A stretch of DNA of 64,000 nt from RGIG5057 sp964371585 (GCA_964371585.1 CAYJMD010000003.1:62001-126000); one strand, 5' to 3'. Positions 9,648-18,161 are shown, counted from the first letter of the stretch. The notes: generated by a model not told the origin, from the letters alone. Program-made: numbers and translations.

Positions 9648-10271
9648 TCAAATAATTTTTATTGTTATAAATATTTCACAATCTTTAGTATAAATAGCTT
9701 CTATTCTTAGCAAATTATATAATAAATATTCTTTAATGCACATTACAATATCATTAATATTGCTGCCTGTTTCATTTATAAGCCTGGTAACAGTATTTTC
9801 CGAAATCTTAAGTTTTACAGTTTTATTGTCTAGAGAAATATTCTCATCTTCAAAACATTTTTTAACTATTGCTTTAAAGAATTTACAAGATAAATATTCA
9901 TATACAGCATATGGTATTTGCACTCTAGAAAAATTATCTCTAAACTTTTCTGTCACTTCTTGAATTTTTATTTTTTCTGGAGCTTTTATTGCTGCATATA
10001 TACCGATCTCGTTAAATATAATATTAAGAAGCTTGTCTGTTTCTTTAACATTTAGTTTACTTGGATGAATTATAAGTTCTACAATTTGCTTTTTTAAATA
10101 CTCAATATGTTCATCACAAGCATATTCATCACTAGTTACAGGATTTTTATCACTATCTAAAACAATAATATTCTCATCATTTTTAATACTAGCTAACATG
10201 CTTAAAAACAGTTGTATTACAACACCTTTAGGTACTCCCTCGTTTATTTTGTTTGTCACTGAAAATTTCAT
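9648..10271 (-). CDS. Protein of unknown function, tandem family copy 1 (short)
   Basis: 207 residues. The ATG at 10271 (MKFSVTNK) lies nine bases behind GGAG; an ATG three codons upstream touches that site and is unlikely. The N-terminal VPKGVVIQLFLSML aligns in position with the proline-plus-helix start of the other three. The C-terminus (INDIVMCIKEYLLYN, then ending in FITIKII) is a weaker match to the shared ending. The acidic linkers of the larger copies are absent. First gene of the first pair, with its own promoter. The family is not recognised. Confidence 0.72.
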   Translation of the reverse strand: MKFSVTNKINEGVPKGVVIQLFLSMLASIKNDENIIVLDSDKNPVTSDEYACDEHIEYLKKQIVELIIHPSKLNVKETDKLLNIIFNEIGIYAAIKAPEKIKIQEVTEKFRDNFSRVQIPYAVYEYLSCKFFKAIVKKCFEDENISLDNKTVKLKISENTVTRLINETGSNINDIVMCIKEYLLYNLLRIEAIYTKDCEIFITIKII

Positions 10272-10324
10272 TAGTAACATCTCCTTTTTTAATTATAAAT
10301 TAGTTTTATATAAACTTCTACAGT

Positions 10325-10353
10325 ATTATACCATACACGAATATATTTTACAA
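10325..10353 (-). promoter_or_regulatory. Promoter of paralogue copies 1-2
   Basis: TTGTAA (10353-10348), 17-bp spacer ending in TGG, TATAAT (10330-10325). Confidence 0.78.
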
Positions 10354-10376
10354 GACAAACAACAAAGATTACATAA

Positions 10377-10805
10377 TTATAGATATTCTTTTAATTTTTC
10401 TTCATTAACTTCTTCTATTTTGAGAAGTTTTTCTCCTAATTTTCTAACTTGTGGTTTTAATCTTTTATATCCATGTAATTTTTCTGTTATTTGCATTATT
10501 CCCATATTACTACCCTTTACTAACATTTCAGCTAAATACGATGATGTATTATCTTTTACTGTAGACATTTTAATATTGAAATATGTCATAAATTTAGTTA
10601 CATTTGATATTTCTTTTGGAGTAGTAAATAACTCTTTAAGTAATATTTCAACTTCTTCTAGTACATGCTCATAATCTGCTATCTGTTCTTCTAACACATC
10701 CTTAAATTCCACATCATCTACTATTTTTAAAATTTGATCTATTGTAGATTTACCCATTTGTGCATTTTGATATATGTATTGTAAAAACTCTTCATTTTTT
10801 CCCAT
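10377..10805 (-). CDS. Conserved small helical protein (ferritin-like fold suspected)
   Basis: 142 residues, almost entirely helical: four long amphipathic helices with acidic residues and a central MLVKGSNMGIMQ turn. It resembles a small hypothetical family that I believe is widespread in Clostridia (N-terminus near LQYIYQNAQMG). A four-helix ferritin-like bundle is likely from the pattern, but I see no complete metal-ligand set, so no enzyme function is claimed. The start is the ATG at 10805 behind GAGGTG; a GTG three codons upstream lies in that site. Confidence 0.7.
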   Translation of the reverse strand: MGKNEEFLQYIYQNAQMGKSTIDQILKIVDDVEFKDVLEEQIADYEHVLEEVEILLKELFTTPKEISNVTKFMTYFNIKMSTVKDNTSSYLAEMLVKGSNMGIMQITEKLHGYKRLKPQVRKLGEKLLKIEEVNEEKLKEYL

Positions 10806-10853
10806 TTTCAACACCTCATATATAGTATTTACATATTTAATATTTCTATAACA

Positions 10854-10897
10854 AAAAATTAGCTACCAACTGTTTTACTAGTTAATAGCTAATTTTT
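10854..10897 (-). terminator. Terminator after the flavin reductase gene
   Basis: Inverted repeat AAAAATTAGCTA (10854-10865) with TAGCTAATTTTT (10886-10897) and an inner AACT/AGTT pair, with a T run on the minus strand. Confidence 0.75.
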
Positions 10898-10935
10898 AAT
10901 TTATATTATTTTTTTATTATTTGTTCATTATTTTT

Positions 10936-11493
10936 TTATTTTTTAACAGAAAAGCCAAATCTTCCAAGTTTATCTCCTAATGTATAATATTGACCATGTG
11001 AATATGCTACTAAATCACATCTTTCCATATCAAACTTACCTGTTTCATCAATGTATTTTTTGTCAACATTTACTGCAACTATTTCAGCAATAAACATATC
11101 ATGACTTCCCATATCTTTTATTTCTGTAACTTTACATTCTAAACACACAGGACTTTCTTTAATAAGGGGACATTTAACAATAGTACCTTCTTCTTTTGTT
11201 AAATTTAAAGTTTCAAATTTATCCATATCTTTTCCAGATTTTACGCCAGCATAATCAGTTGAGTATGCCAAATCTCTTCCTGTTAAATTAATACAAAATT
11301 CCATATTCTTTTTAATCATGTTGTATGAATGTCTTTCTTTTCTTACAGAAACATATGTAGTTGCTGGATCAGAAGCTATAATACCAGTCCATGCTACTGT
11401 TATTATATTTGATTCTTCCATATCACCACATGATACCATTACTACTGGTAATGGGTATAAAAATGTTCCTGGTTTAAATGATTCTCTTGCCAT
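10936..11493 (-). CDS. Flavin reductase-like FMN-binding protein (flavoredoxin type)
   Basis: 185-residue split-barrel flavoprotein of the flavin reductase family, probably reducing FMN with NAD(P)H or acting as an electron carrier. Family features seen: the N-terminal PGTFLYPLPVVMVSC, NIITVAWTGIIASDP, the RHSYNMIKK helix and EFCINL. The partner cannot be inferred. It follows the membrane protein at 11525 by 31 nt with an AGGAGG site, so the two are probably cotranscribed, and a terminator follows. Confidence 0.87.
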   Translation of the reverse strand: MARESFKPGTFLYPLPVVMVSCGDMEESNIITVAWTGIIASDPATTYVSVRKERHSYNMIKKNMEFCINLTGRDLAYSTDYAGVKSGKDMDKFETLNLTKEEGTIVKCPLIKESPVCLECKVTEIKDMGSHDMFIAEIVAVNVDKKYIDETGKFDMERCDLVAYSHGQYYTLGDKLGRFGFSVKK

Positions 11494-11524
11494 TATAATT
11501 CCTCCTTTAAATTTTTATAATTAA

Positions 11525-12061
11525 TTATTTTATTTCTTTTAACTTTAGTATTCCATATGTATTACTATTTCCATCTTTAAATATATCGTAATTTGGTGGG
11601 TAAAAAGTAAAGAAAAACATACAAAATATTATACAAATCATTAATATATTTCCATGCTTATTTAATGTATAATTTAAATTAGCATTTATAAGTTTATAGC
11701 TTATATACTGCGTTATAGCTACTGCTAAATAATATATAAGACAATCAACTATAACTATAGAATCATTTGTAAATAACGTGTATGAGTAAAACAGTACTAT
11801 TATAGTTGTTATTCCAAAAAGCATTGATATAACTTTAGCTATTATTAGTTTATCTTCTTTAATATATATATGTTCAATACTTAAATATATTACTACTGGT
11901 GTTATAATCATCTTTAAATGTTCTGCAACACTTTCATTTACAGGTGAAAATAGTCCTATTATATATACATTTCCTGTTAAATCATATATAAAATGTAATA
12001 TAGTTCCAAGTATTGATATTACAAAAAAACCTATTAGGTGTAACTTCAAATACTTATTCAT
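11525..12061 (-). CDS. Multi-pass membrane protein, DUF6512-like
   Basis: 178 residues with about five hydrophobic helices. The motif SPVNESVAEHLK after the first helix pair matches the conserved NES-EHLK signature that I associate with the DUF6512 family of Firmicutes membrane proteins, whose function is unknown. The start is the ATG at 12061 with GGAGGT about ten bases upstream; a GTG five codons earlier is inside that site. It may be cotranscribed with the flavin reductase. Confidence 0.68.
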   Translation of the reverse strand: MNKYLKLHLIGFFVISILGTILHFIYDLTGNVYIIGLFSPVNESVAEHLKMIITPVVIYLSIEHIYIKEDKLIIAKVISMLFGITTIIVLFYSYTLFTNDSIVIVDCLIYYLAVAITQYISYKLINANLNYTLNKHGNILMICIIFCMFFFTFYPPNYDIFKDGNSNTYGILKLKEIK

Positions 12062-12135
12062 AAAATATACCTCCACTACTATTAATATGTGTGAAAGTAT
12101 ATCATTTATGAATTCTATTTTAATAATTTGTTTAT

Positions 12136-13176
12136 TTACTTTTTCACTTTTAATTTTCTTTTAATACTTTTTAAAAAAGGTATAATTTCTGAATATATAT
12201 AATATATAAATTTATTATATACTTTATCTATCTCACCTATATATGTAGTTACACCTTCTTTTTTACAAAATCCAGACTTAAATTTATATAGTCCATCAGA
12301 TTTATCTAGTTTAAATACACCACCAAAATCATATGAATTACAATTAGTTTGCAGTCCCCATTTAATCATTTCAAATTGCATTAAATAGTTTGGCATTAAA
12401 TTTCTTTTTTCATTACTACTTGCTCCATATACATAAAACATTTTACTATTATAGTTAGTAGTAATTGCAGCAGCAAGAGGCTCACTCTCATGATATGCAA
12501 TATATATTCTAACTTCACCATCATTAAAGCTATTTATCATATTTTCAAAATATTCAAATGCCCTACAACCTATTTGATCTCTTATACATGTTAGTTTATA
12601 TAGTTCATAAAATACTTTTAAATCTTCAATAGATTTAGAATATTTCACCTTAATACCTTTTTTAATAGCTACTCTAATATTGTATCTAGTCTTTTCAGAA
12701 AATTGCTTTAATATGCTTTCTTCATCTTTATCTTCTAAATTTAAAATCATATTGTGTATAGGTTGAATTACCTTATATGGATCATCTACTATTTTATACT
12801 TATTTTCTATTAAAGTATTAATTACACTATCATTTGAAATAATTTCAGGATCCATTTTAAAAGCAAATATTTTATACTTATCTTTTAATAATTCAGCCTC
12901 TTTAACAAGTCTATTTACAATATTAATATCATTTAAATTGCATATTGGACCTCGTGGAGTATACATTAGATAAGAATTGATATATGGGAGTTTAGTAAGA
13001 AGTAGTTGAGCTGCTGCAATTATTTCATCATTATCTTCTAAATAGACAGCTTCAGAGTTCCAAGTATTTTTAACATCACTCCATCTTAAATCTTGCATTA
13101 CAGAAGCATTATTTTTCTTTAAAAACTCTATATACTTCTCTTTTGTTACTATATCATTCTTATCTAATATAGGCAT
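12136..13176 (-). CDS. FemX/FemAB-type peptidoglycan interpeptide-bridge aminoacyltransferase
   Basis: 346 residues with the double GNAT fold of the Fem family, which transfers an amino acid from aminoacyl-tRNA to the lysine side chain of the peptidoglycan stem peptide at the inner membrane face. Seen: QDLRWSDVKN near the N-terminus, YTPRGPI, EKTRYNIRVAIKKG, YVYGASSNEKRNLMPNYLMQFEMIKW and YDFGGV. A lysine-rich C-terminal tail follows the last helix. It lies 12 nt downstream of cysS, so a tRNA-charging enzyme and a tRNA-dependent transferase are expressed together. Which amino acid is transferred is not readable. Confidence 0.87.
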   Translation of the reverse strand: MPILDKNDIVTKEKYIEFLKKNNASVMQDLRWSDVKNTWNSEAVYLEDNDEIIAAAQLLLTKLPYINSYLMYTPRGPICNLNDINIVNRLVKEAELLKDKYKIFAFKMDPEIISNDSVINTLIENKYKIVDDPYKVIQPIHNMILNLEDKDEESILKQFSEKTRYNIRVAIKKGIKVKYSKSIEDLKVFYELYKLTCIRDQIGCRAFEYFENMINSFNDGEVRIYIAYHESEPLAAAITTNYNSKMFYVYGASSNEKRNLMPNYLMQFEMIKWGLQTNCNSYDFGGVFKLDKSDGLYKFKSGFCKKEGVTTYIGEIDKVYNKFIYYIYSEIIPFLKSIKRKLKVKK

Positions 13177-13188
13177 TATTACCTCCTA

Positions 13189-14562
13189 CTATATATGTTC
13201 TAATTTTTGTCCTTCTTTAGTATCTAATACTTTATATCCTTTACTTTCAAGTAAATCTCTTAACTCGTCAGACTTTTTAAAATCTTTTGATAGTCTAGCA
13301 TTTTTTCTTTCATCTAATATTTTTAATATTTCATCACTAAAAGTAATTTCTTTTTCTTCTAATTGTTTGTCTATATCTAAAGATAGTACTATATCAAACT
13401 CTAATAAAAGTTTTGCTACACTAGTACTCTTAGGTAATTTTATAAGTTCCCACACAACAGCCATAGCCATAGGCATATTTAAGTCATCATTTATTGCAGT
13501 AACAAATTTATTATTGAACTGAGTTAAATCAACATTTTCACTATTTCCACTTTCATTATGCTCTTTATACATTTGTTTTAGTTTAGCAAGTGCAACATCT
13601 GCTGCTTTTAATCCTTCGAAAGTAAAGTTAAGTTTATTTCTATAATGTGAAGTATATGATAGATATCTAAAACTAAGAGCACTGTATCCTCTATCTTCTA
13701 ATTCTTTAATAGTATATACATTTCCTAAAGATTTAGACATTTTTCCGCTATCTATTAATAAAAATTCTGAATGCATCCAATAATTAGCTGGATTTTTACC
13801 TGAAAAACCTCTAGATTGTGCAATTTCATTTTCATGATGGATTGGAATATGATCTACACCGCCAGTATGAATATCCATAACTTCGCCTAAGTATTTATTT
13901 GCCATTGCAGTACATTCAATATGCCATCCAGGATAACACATTCCCCATTTACTATCCCATTTCATTAAATGGTTTTCTGGAGCTTTAATCCATAAAGCAA
14001 AGTCTGTTTGATTTTTCTTTTCTTCATCAATTTCAACTCTTGCTCCAGCTTTATTGTCTGCTAAATTAACTTTAGATAACTCTCCATAAGTTTTATCTTT
14101 TTCAGTGTCAAAGTATATACCTTTACTTGTTTCATATGCAAATCCATTATCATATATTGTTTTAACATAATCTTCCATTTCTTTTATATGATCTGTAGCT
14201 TTTACAATATATTCTGGATCTTCAATATTTAATTTATGTATATCTTCCATAAACTTATCTGTATAAATTTTAGCTATTTCATATGGTGATAAGTTTTTTT
14301 CTTTAGAAGCTTTAAGCATTTTATCTTCACCAAAATCTTCATCTGATGTTAAGTGTCCTACATCTGTGATATTCATAACATGCTCAAGTTTATATCCATT
14401 GAATTTAAGAACTTTTCTTAATATATCCATGAATATATATGCTCTTAGATTACCTATATGTGCATAGTTGTATACTGTTGGACCACAAGTATATATTTTA
14501 ACTTTATCTCCCATCGGTTTAAATTCTTCTTTTTCTCTACTATATGTATTGTATATTTTCAT
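13189..14562 (-). CDS. cysS: Cysteinyl-tRNA synthetase
   Basis: Class I aminoacyl-tRNA synthetase, 457 residues, the normal size. It shows the HIGH-type motif AHIGNLRAY, KMSKSLGN, and the zinc-binding residues in YTCGPTVYN, HIECTAM and the GVDHIPIHHENE segment. The ATG at 14562 follows GAAGGTG. It leads an operon with the FemX-type gene and has its own promoter. mrnC, usually adjacent to cysS in Bacillota, lies 3 kb upstream in a separate operon here. Confidence 0.97.
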   Translation of the reverse strand: MKIYNTYSREKEEFKPMGDKVKIYTCGPTVYNYAHIGNLRAYIFMDILRKVLKFNGYKLEHVMNITDVGHLTSDEDFGEDKMLKASKEKNLSPYEIAKIYTDKFMEDIHKLNIEDPEYIVKATDHIKEMEDYVKTIYDNGFAYETSKGIYFDTEKDKTYGELSKVNLADNKAGARVEIDEEKKNQTDFALWIKAPENHLMKWDSKWGMCYPGWHIECTAMANKYLGEVMDIHTGGVDHIPIHHENEIAQSRGFSGKNPANYWMHSEFLLIDSGKMSKSLGNVYTIKELEDRGYSALSFRYLSYTSHYRNKLNFTFEGLKAADVALAKLKQMYKEHNESGNSENVDLTQFNNKFVTAINDDLNMPMAMAVVWELIKLPKSTSVAKLLLEFDIVLSLDIDKQLEEKEITFSDEILKILDERKNARLSKDFKKSDELRDLLESKGYKVLDTKEGQKLEHI

Positions 14563-14599
14563 ATTATTTTACACCTTCTTCAACTTTTTTATTTATACT

Positions 14600-14628
14600 A
14601 TTATACCCTATTTTATGCTTAATTACAA
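14600..14628 (-). promoter_or_regulatory. Promoter of cysS
   Basis: TTGTAA (14628-14623), 17-bp spacer, TATAAT (14605-14600). No T-box leader lies between it and the start codon. Confidence 0.78.
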
Positions 14629-14638
14629 CAATTTACAG

Positions 14639-14812
14639 CTAAAAAGAGTTTGTATAACTATTATTAATGAGTGTATTTTTTTCTATACTTATATTACTAG
14701 TAGTTCTATCTTTTAAAGATATACCAAATGCTTCTTCAAATTCTTTTTTGAAAGATAATAATTCAACCTTTTTTATTTTATATTTTAAACTGTTTTCATT
14801 ACTTTTATACAT
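14639..14812 (-). CDS. Small basic protein of unknown function (57 residues)
   Basis: A short open frame starting MYKSNENSLKYKIK, with GAGGAG eight bases before the ATG and a TAG stop at 14639. The first half is lysine-rich and helical (VELLSFKKEFEEAFG), the second half polar. No family is recognised. It fills most of the space between cysS and the gene at 14958. The good ribosome binding site and codon use like its neighbours support it, but no clear promoter was found, so expression is uncertain. Confidence 0.5.
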   Translation of the reverse strand: MYKSNENSLKYKIKKVELLSFKKEFEEAFGISLKDRTTSNISIEKNTLINNSYTNSF

Positions 14813-14920
14813 ATTTTTTTCTCCTCATTAAGTTTAATTTTAAAATTATTTCATACTTTGTTTTTAGTTTGTATTTTATTTCTTTTTTACAATATATTAA
14901 ATTCTATAATTATATATGAA

Positions 14921-14951
14921 AAAAGATTAGTAAAATATTTACTAATCTTTT
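14921..14951 (-). terminator. Terminator after the gene at 14958
   Basis: A 14-bp perfect stem (14921-14934 with 14938-14951) and a three-base loop, with TTTTTTCAT following on the minus strand. Confidence 0.8.
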
Positions 14952-14957
14952 AATTTG

Positions 14958-15299
14958 CTATTTTGTAAGTTCCAAGTATATAATGCCGTTCTTAGCACTT
15001 CTTTGAGTTAAAATATCATTTTTATCATATACAACTCCAGCTGCATCAAGTACCTTACACAAATCATGAGGACCTGTACCACCATATCCGGCAGTTAATG
15101 AATGTGCATAAATAATAACATCTTTTATAATAATTTTAACAGGCCATTCTTCTTCAGGTGACTCTTCGTGTGGAAGTCCTTGGTAAACATTATAATTAAT
15201 TCTTATTTTTGTTATACGTTCCTTATAGATATTTATAAGTTCTATAACTTTCAATCTAGTCTCTTCACTTGTTGGTTTTCTAACACTAATTTCTAGCAT
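14958..15299 (-). CDS. Small conserved-looking protein, unknown function
   Basis: 113 residues, soluble. An N-terminal strand and helix (LEISVRKP, then ETRLKVIELINIY) is followed by VKIIIKDVIIYAHS, a glycine-rich turn AGYGGTGPHDLCKVLDAAG and a final strand. The glycine-rich loop before a helix looks functional, perhaps ligand-binding, but I do not recognise the family. It is a single-gene unit with a near-perfect consensus promoter about 80 nt upstream and a terminator straight after the stop, which suggests good expression. Confidence 0.72.
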   Translation of the reverse strand: MLEISVRKPTSEETRLKVIELINIYKERITKIRINYNVYQGLPHEESPEEEWPVKIIIKDVIIYAHSLTAGYGGTGPHDLCKVLDAAGVVYDKNDILTQRSAKNGIIYLELTK

Positions 15300-15381
15300 A
15301 AGATTTCTCCTTTTTTAATATATATTATTAATACCTATATCTAAATTTTCAGATATATACTTAAATATTAATTCGACATTT

Positions 15382-15410
15382 ATTATATCACATTTTGGTT
15401 ATTATGTCAA
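15382..15410 (-). promoter_or_regulatory. Promoter of the gene at 14958
   Basis: Consensus TTGACA (15410-15405), 17-bp spacer ending in TGTGA, TATAAT (15387-15382). The leader of about 75 nt contains a small hairpin (about 15330-15355). Confidence 0.85.
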
Positions 15411-15424
15411 CACAAAATAAAAAA

Positions 15425-15442
15425 CACGCCACTTTAGGCGTG
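15425..15442 (-). terminator. Terminator of the mrnC operon
   Basis: CACGCC (15425-15430), a six-base loop, GGCGTG (15437-15442); the minus strand continues with TTTTTTATTTT. Confidence 0.8.
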
Positions 15443-15447
15443 AATTT

Positions 15448-16137
15448 TTATTCATATTTAAATATATACTTATCTGCATTTAAAATATCTATAGAGTAAT
15501 TATTTTCTGTTAGTTTTGTCAAATCTACATTAAATTTCATATTAGATACTAATACTTTACCATTGCTATCTACTATGTTTAAATCAAAATATATTTGAAT
15601 ATCATTAGATTTATATATATCTACATCTAATCCATTTACAAGACCATCTTCTAAAGTGTCCAAACTTAAATCTAAATTCTGTTTAATATTTTCAAACAGC
15701 ATATTAAACTGTACTTTTGATGTATTTTCATCTTGAATCATTTCAAGTTCATACTCTATGGTTTCATCTACATTTTGTCTTAATTTTATATCATTCGTAT
15801 AAAAATTTAAAATATCATTCCCTACAGAAGATTTAACATTTGACAAATATATTTTTGTTATATTTGCTGTTTTTGATAAATCACCTATATTAATTTGAAC
15901 ATTACTGTTTAAAGTAAGAGAAAGATCTAATTTTTCACTATCTATTTCATTCCCTAAAATAAAGTCTGTTATGTCTATTGTATTTCCTACAACAACTTCA
16001 TTTATTTTAAATAACCCTTCATTTATTTCTCCAACAGGTCTAAGTAAAAAAGTCATAACTAGTGCTATTATAATTAATGGTACTACCACTATAATTATAT
16101 GCTTTATTCTATCTTTTTTTGTACTTTTTGATTTCAT
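15448..16137 (-). CDS. Membrane-anchored extracytoplasmic protein, unknown function
   Basis: 229 residues. A lysine-rich cytoplasmic start (KSKSTKKDRIK), one membrane helix (about residues 13-31), then an external domain of alternating hydrophobic and polar residues that looks beta-rich, with many Asn and Asp. No lipobox, sortase signal or catalytic motif is seen. It follows the CaCA-type transporter by 19 nt as the last gene of the mrnC operon, so it may assist that transporter. Confidence 0.7.
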   Translation of the reverse strand: MKSKSTKKDRIKHIIIVVVPLIIIALVMTFLLRPVGEINEGLFKINEVVVGNTIDITDFILGNEIDSEKLDLSLTLNSNVQINIGDLSKTANITKIYLSNVKSSVGNDILNFYTNDIKLRQNVDETIEYELEMIQDENTSKVQFNMLFENIKQNLDLSLDTLEDGLVNGLDVDIYKSNDIQIYFDLNIVDSNGKVLVSNMKFNVDLTKLTENNYSIDILNADKYIFKYE

Positions 16138-16156
16138 ATATTCTCCTTATATTTAA

Positions 16157-17035
16157 TTATATAATAATGTATGATAATATTATTGCTACTGCATGTATAA
16201 TACATAAATTTAAAACATTTGAAATAACTAAGTTATTTACAACCTCAATTGCACCTTTGTCATTTTTATAATTTTTAACCCTTTTATGTCTTACAAATGA
16301 TGAAATAAATATAGTTATTTCAGGTACTGATACTATTATACCCATTATTATACCTATATACACAGCATTTATTTCATAATTAGTAGCAAATCTTGTTAAT
16401 ATGTTAAATACTATAATTCCCATCATTACCAGTAGTAATAAACTTATAATGATTACTAATATTGATTTATCCATATTCATTTTTCTTTCTTTACCTAATT
16501 TTCTTGTTTTTAAATGTAATTTTCTTTCTTCATTTCTTATAAGTCTTTCAACTGAATATAATTCATCATCTTCAACATCAAAATATTTGTCCTCTTTATT
16601 AAACAACATAAATAAAAAGAAAACATTTAATAATATTGATAATGATATAAGTTCTTCTGCAATATTCATATTAATCAGAAATAAAGGTAAAATCAAAGTT
16701 AATAAAACTAAGAGATAGTCTGCTACAAATTTTTTTCTCATCATACTTTTTTGTTTTTTCATTAATATTACTATAATTATTACTGCTAAAACCTTTATAG
16801 AGCTTGATGTAAAAACATTATAGATACTATCTGAAAATATACCTACACTGGCTGCAATACAAACATTAATAAGTTCTGGCATGGATGATACATAACCAAG
16901 TATTCTACCTGTAACATCACTGTTTAGTTTTAAATATACTGATAATTTTCTAATTGATGGTGTGATCATAGCTCTTGTAACAACTATCATCATAATTACT
17001 ACTAGAAAAAGAATTATTATATCTGCTATTAGCAT
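16157..17035 (-). CDS. CaCA-type cation exchanger homologue, copy 1
   Basis: 292 residues with about ten membrane helices in two halves joined by a charged loop (about 150-190). Each half has a form of the alpha-repeat of Na+/Ca2+ exchangers: ILGYVSSMPELINVCIAAS in the first and GIIVSVPEITIFISSF in the second. A degenerate NVVGSNI-like segment follows each (NVFTSSSIKVL and NLVISNVLNLCII). The proline-glutamate ion ligands are kept, so ion transport is likely, but the ion is unknown. A clear paralogue lies at 62579. It is the third gene of the mrnC operon. Confidence 0.75.
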   Translation of the reverse strand: MLIADIIILFLVVIMMIVVTRAMITPSIRKLSVYLKLNSDVTGRILGYVSSMPELINVCIAASVGIFSDSIYNVFTSSSIKVLAVIIIVILMKKQKSMMRKKFVADYLLVLLTLILPLFLINMNIAEELISLSILLNVFFLFMLFNKEDKYFDVEDDELYSVERLIRNEERKLHLKTRKLGKERKMNMDKSILVIIISLLLLVMMGIIVFNILTRFATNYEINAVYIGIIMGIIVSVPEITIFISSFVRHKRVKNYKNDKGAIEVVNNLVISNVLNLCIIHAVAIILSYIII

Positions 17036-17060
17036 AATTTATTCACCTCTTATAAATATC

Positions 17061-17594
17061 TTATCTTTCTTTATTAATATTTTTTTCTTCTATTTCTATA
17101 GTTTTTTCTTTTAATTTTTTACTTTCAATTTGTTTTTGTTCTTTAACTTTATTTGTTTTAAGTATTTCTTGTGTTAATTTTTCCATTTTTTTATGTTCCA
17201 TAGTTGGAGTTAAAGTGTATTTAACAAAATACTCTATATACATTTCTATAGCTTTTTTTCTTGCTATTTTTTTCTTATTTTTTTTAGAATCAATAGTATC
17301 CTCTAAGAAAAATTCTCCATTATCATATATAAGTATATTTTCTCCATCTACATATACTACTCTTTTCTTATCACATTTTAAATCTATTTCTGCAAGTTTA
17401 GCATCAAGCTGAAAATCCTTGACAAAACCTTCTTCTAATTTTTTTATATCTGAATCTGACATTTTTTCAAATCCTGTATGCTTTAAATTTTTAAGAACTT
17501 CTTTAAAGCCTGTATCTACAATCACAAAATCACTCATATTAGGTGGATTATTTGTAGCTTTTTCTGTTTGATTATTAACATTTTCTTCTTTCAT
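17061..17594 (-). CDS. Charged coiled-coil protein, unknown function
   Basis: 177 residues. A polar, asparagine-rich N-terminus leads to a short mixed domain with VVYVDGENILIYDNGEFFLED (about 95-120), then a lysine- and glutamate-rich helix to the C-terminus. No membrane helix. Not recognised. It lies seven bases behind mrnC and 25 nt before the CaCA gene, so all three are cotranscribed. Confidence 0.68.
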   Translation of the reverse strand: MKEENVNNQTEKATNNPPNMSDFVIVDTGFKEVLKNLKHTGFEKMSDSDIKKLEEGFVKDFQLDAKLAEIDLKCDKKRVVYVDGENILIYDNGEFFLEDTIDSKKNKKKIARKKAIEMYIEYFVKYTLTPTMEHKKMEKLTQEILKTNKVKEQKQIESKKLKEKTIEIEEKNINKER

Positions 17595-17600
17595 TTATAC

Positions 17601-18002
17601 TTATTCCTCCTCAATAATTTTTATTGACATGGTAATTAATTCTTCTAATCTTATAATTTCTTTTTTTAAATACAAGTATCCAACAAGAGCTTCAAATCCA
17701 GTAGCTTTTTTATACTCTGTTATATCAGCATTTTTAGATATAGCACCTACATGAGTGTTTCTTCCTCTCTTATATGCTCCCATTTCCTCTTCAGTAAGTT
17801 TATCTTGTAAAATATCTATAACTTTAGACTGAGCTTTTGCACTTACATACTTAATTGATTGCTGATGTAGTATTCCTGTTTGAATATTATTCTTACTAGC
17901 AAGATAAGTTCTAATGTACAAATTATGGACACAGTCACCTATAAAAGCTAAAGTTTGATTAGTTACTAAATTTATATCAATATTTTTAATGTATTCTTCC
18001 AT
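17601..18002 (-). CDS. mrnC: Mini-ribonuclease 3
   Basis: Homodimeric RNase III catalytic domain without an RNA-binding domain; it matures 23S rRNA ends in Bacillota. 133 residues, normal size. Motifs: LAFIGDCVHNLYIR (catalytic aspartate), YKRGRN, SKNADITEYKKATGFEALVGYLYL. The start is the ATG at 18002 behind GAAGGTG; an in-frame GTG four codons upstream overlaps that site. It leads an operon with a charged protein, a CaCA transporter and an anchored protein, which is not its usual cysS-mrnC-rlmB setting. Confidence 0.93.
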   Translation of the reverse strand: MEEYIKNIDINLVTNQTLAFIGDCVHNLYIRTYLASKNNIQTGILHQQSIKYVSAKAQSKVIDILQDKLTEEEMGAYKRGRNTHVGAISKNADITEYKKATGFEALVGYLYLKKEIIRLEELITMSIKIIEEE

Positions 18003-18039
18003 TTTTGTATACACCTTCTACTTTCTTTTCTTGTCTACT

Positions 18040-18068
18040 ATTATATAATAAATTTACTTAAATAGCAA
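18040..18068 (-). promoter_or_regulatory. Promoter of the mrnC operon
   Basis: TTGCTA (18068-18063), 17-bp spacer, TATAAT (18045-18040). Confidence 0.72.
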
Positions 18069-18095
18069 CTTATATATTGCTGTAAAAACAAAATA

Positions 18096-18148
18096 AGTAA
18101 GTTTTTATCATAATTTACTATTTAATAGTAATATAACATCAACTTACT
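18096..18148 (-). terminator. Cruciform-type inverted repeat after the dnaE operon
   Basis: Outer arms AGTAAGTT (18096-18103) and AACTTACT (18141-18148) enclose a second perfect inverted repeat (18115-18122 with 18124-18131). It lies 13 bp beyond the DUF975 stop and probably terminates the dnaE transcript, though its minus-strand T run is weak. Confidence 0.5.
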
Positions 18149-18161
18149 CATTTTTATTAAT

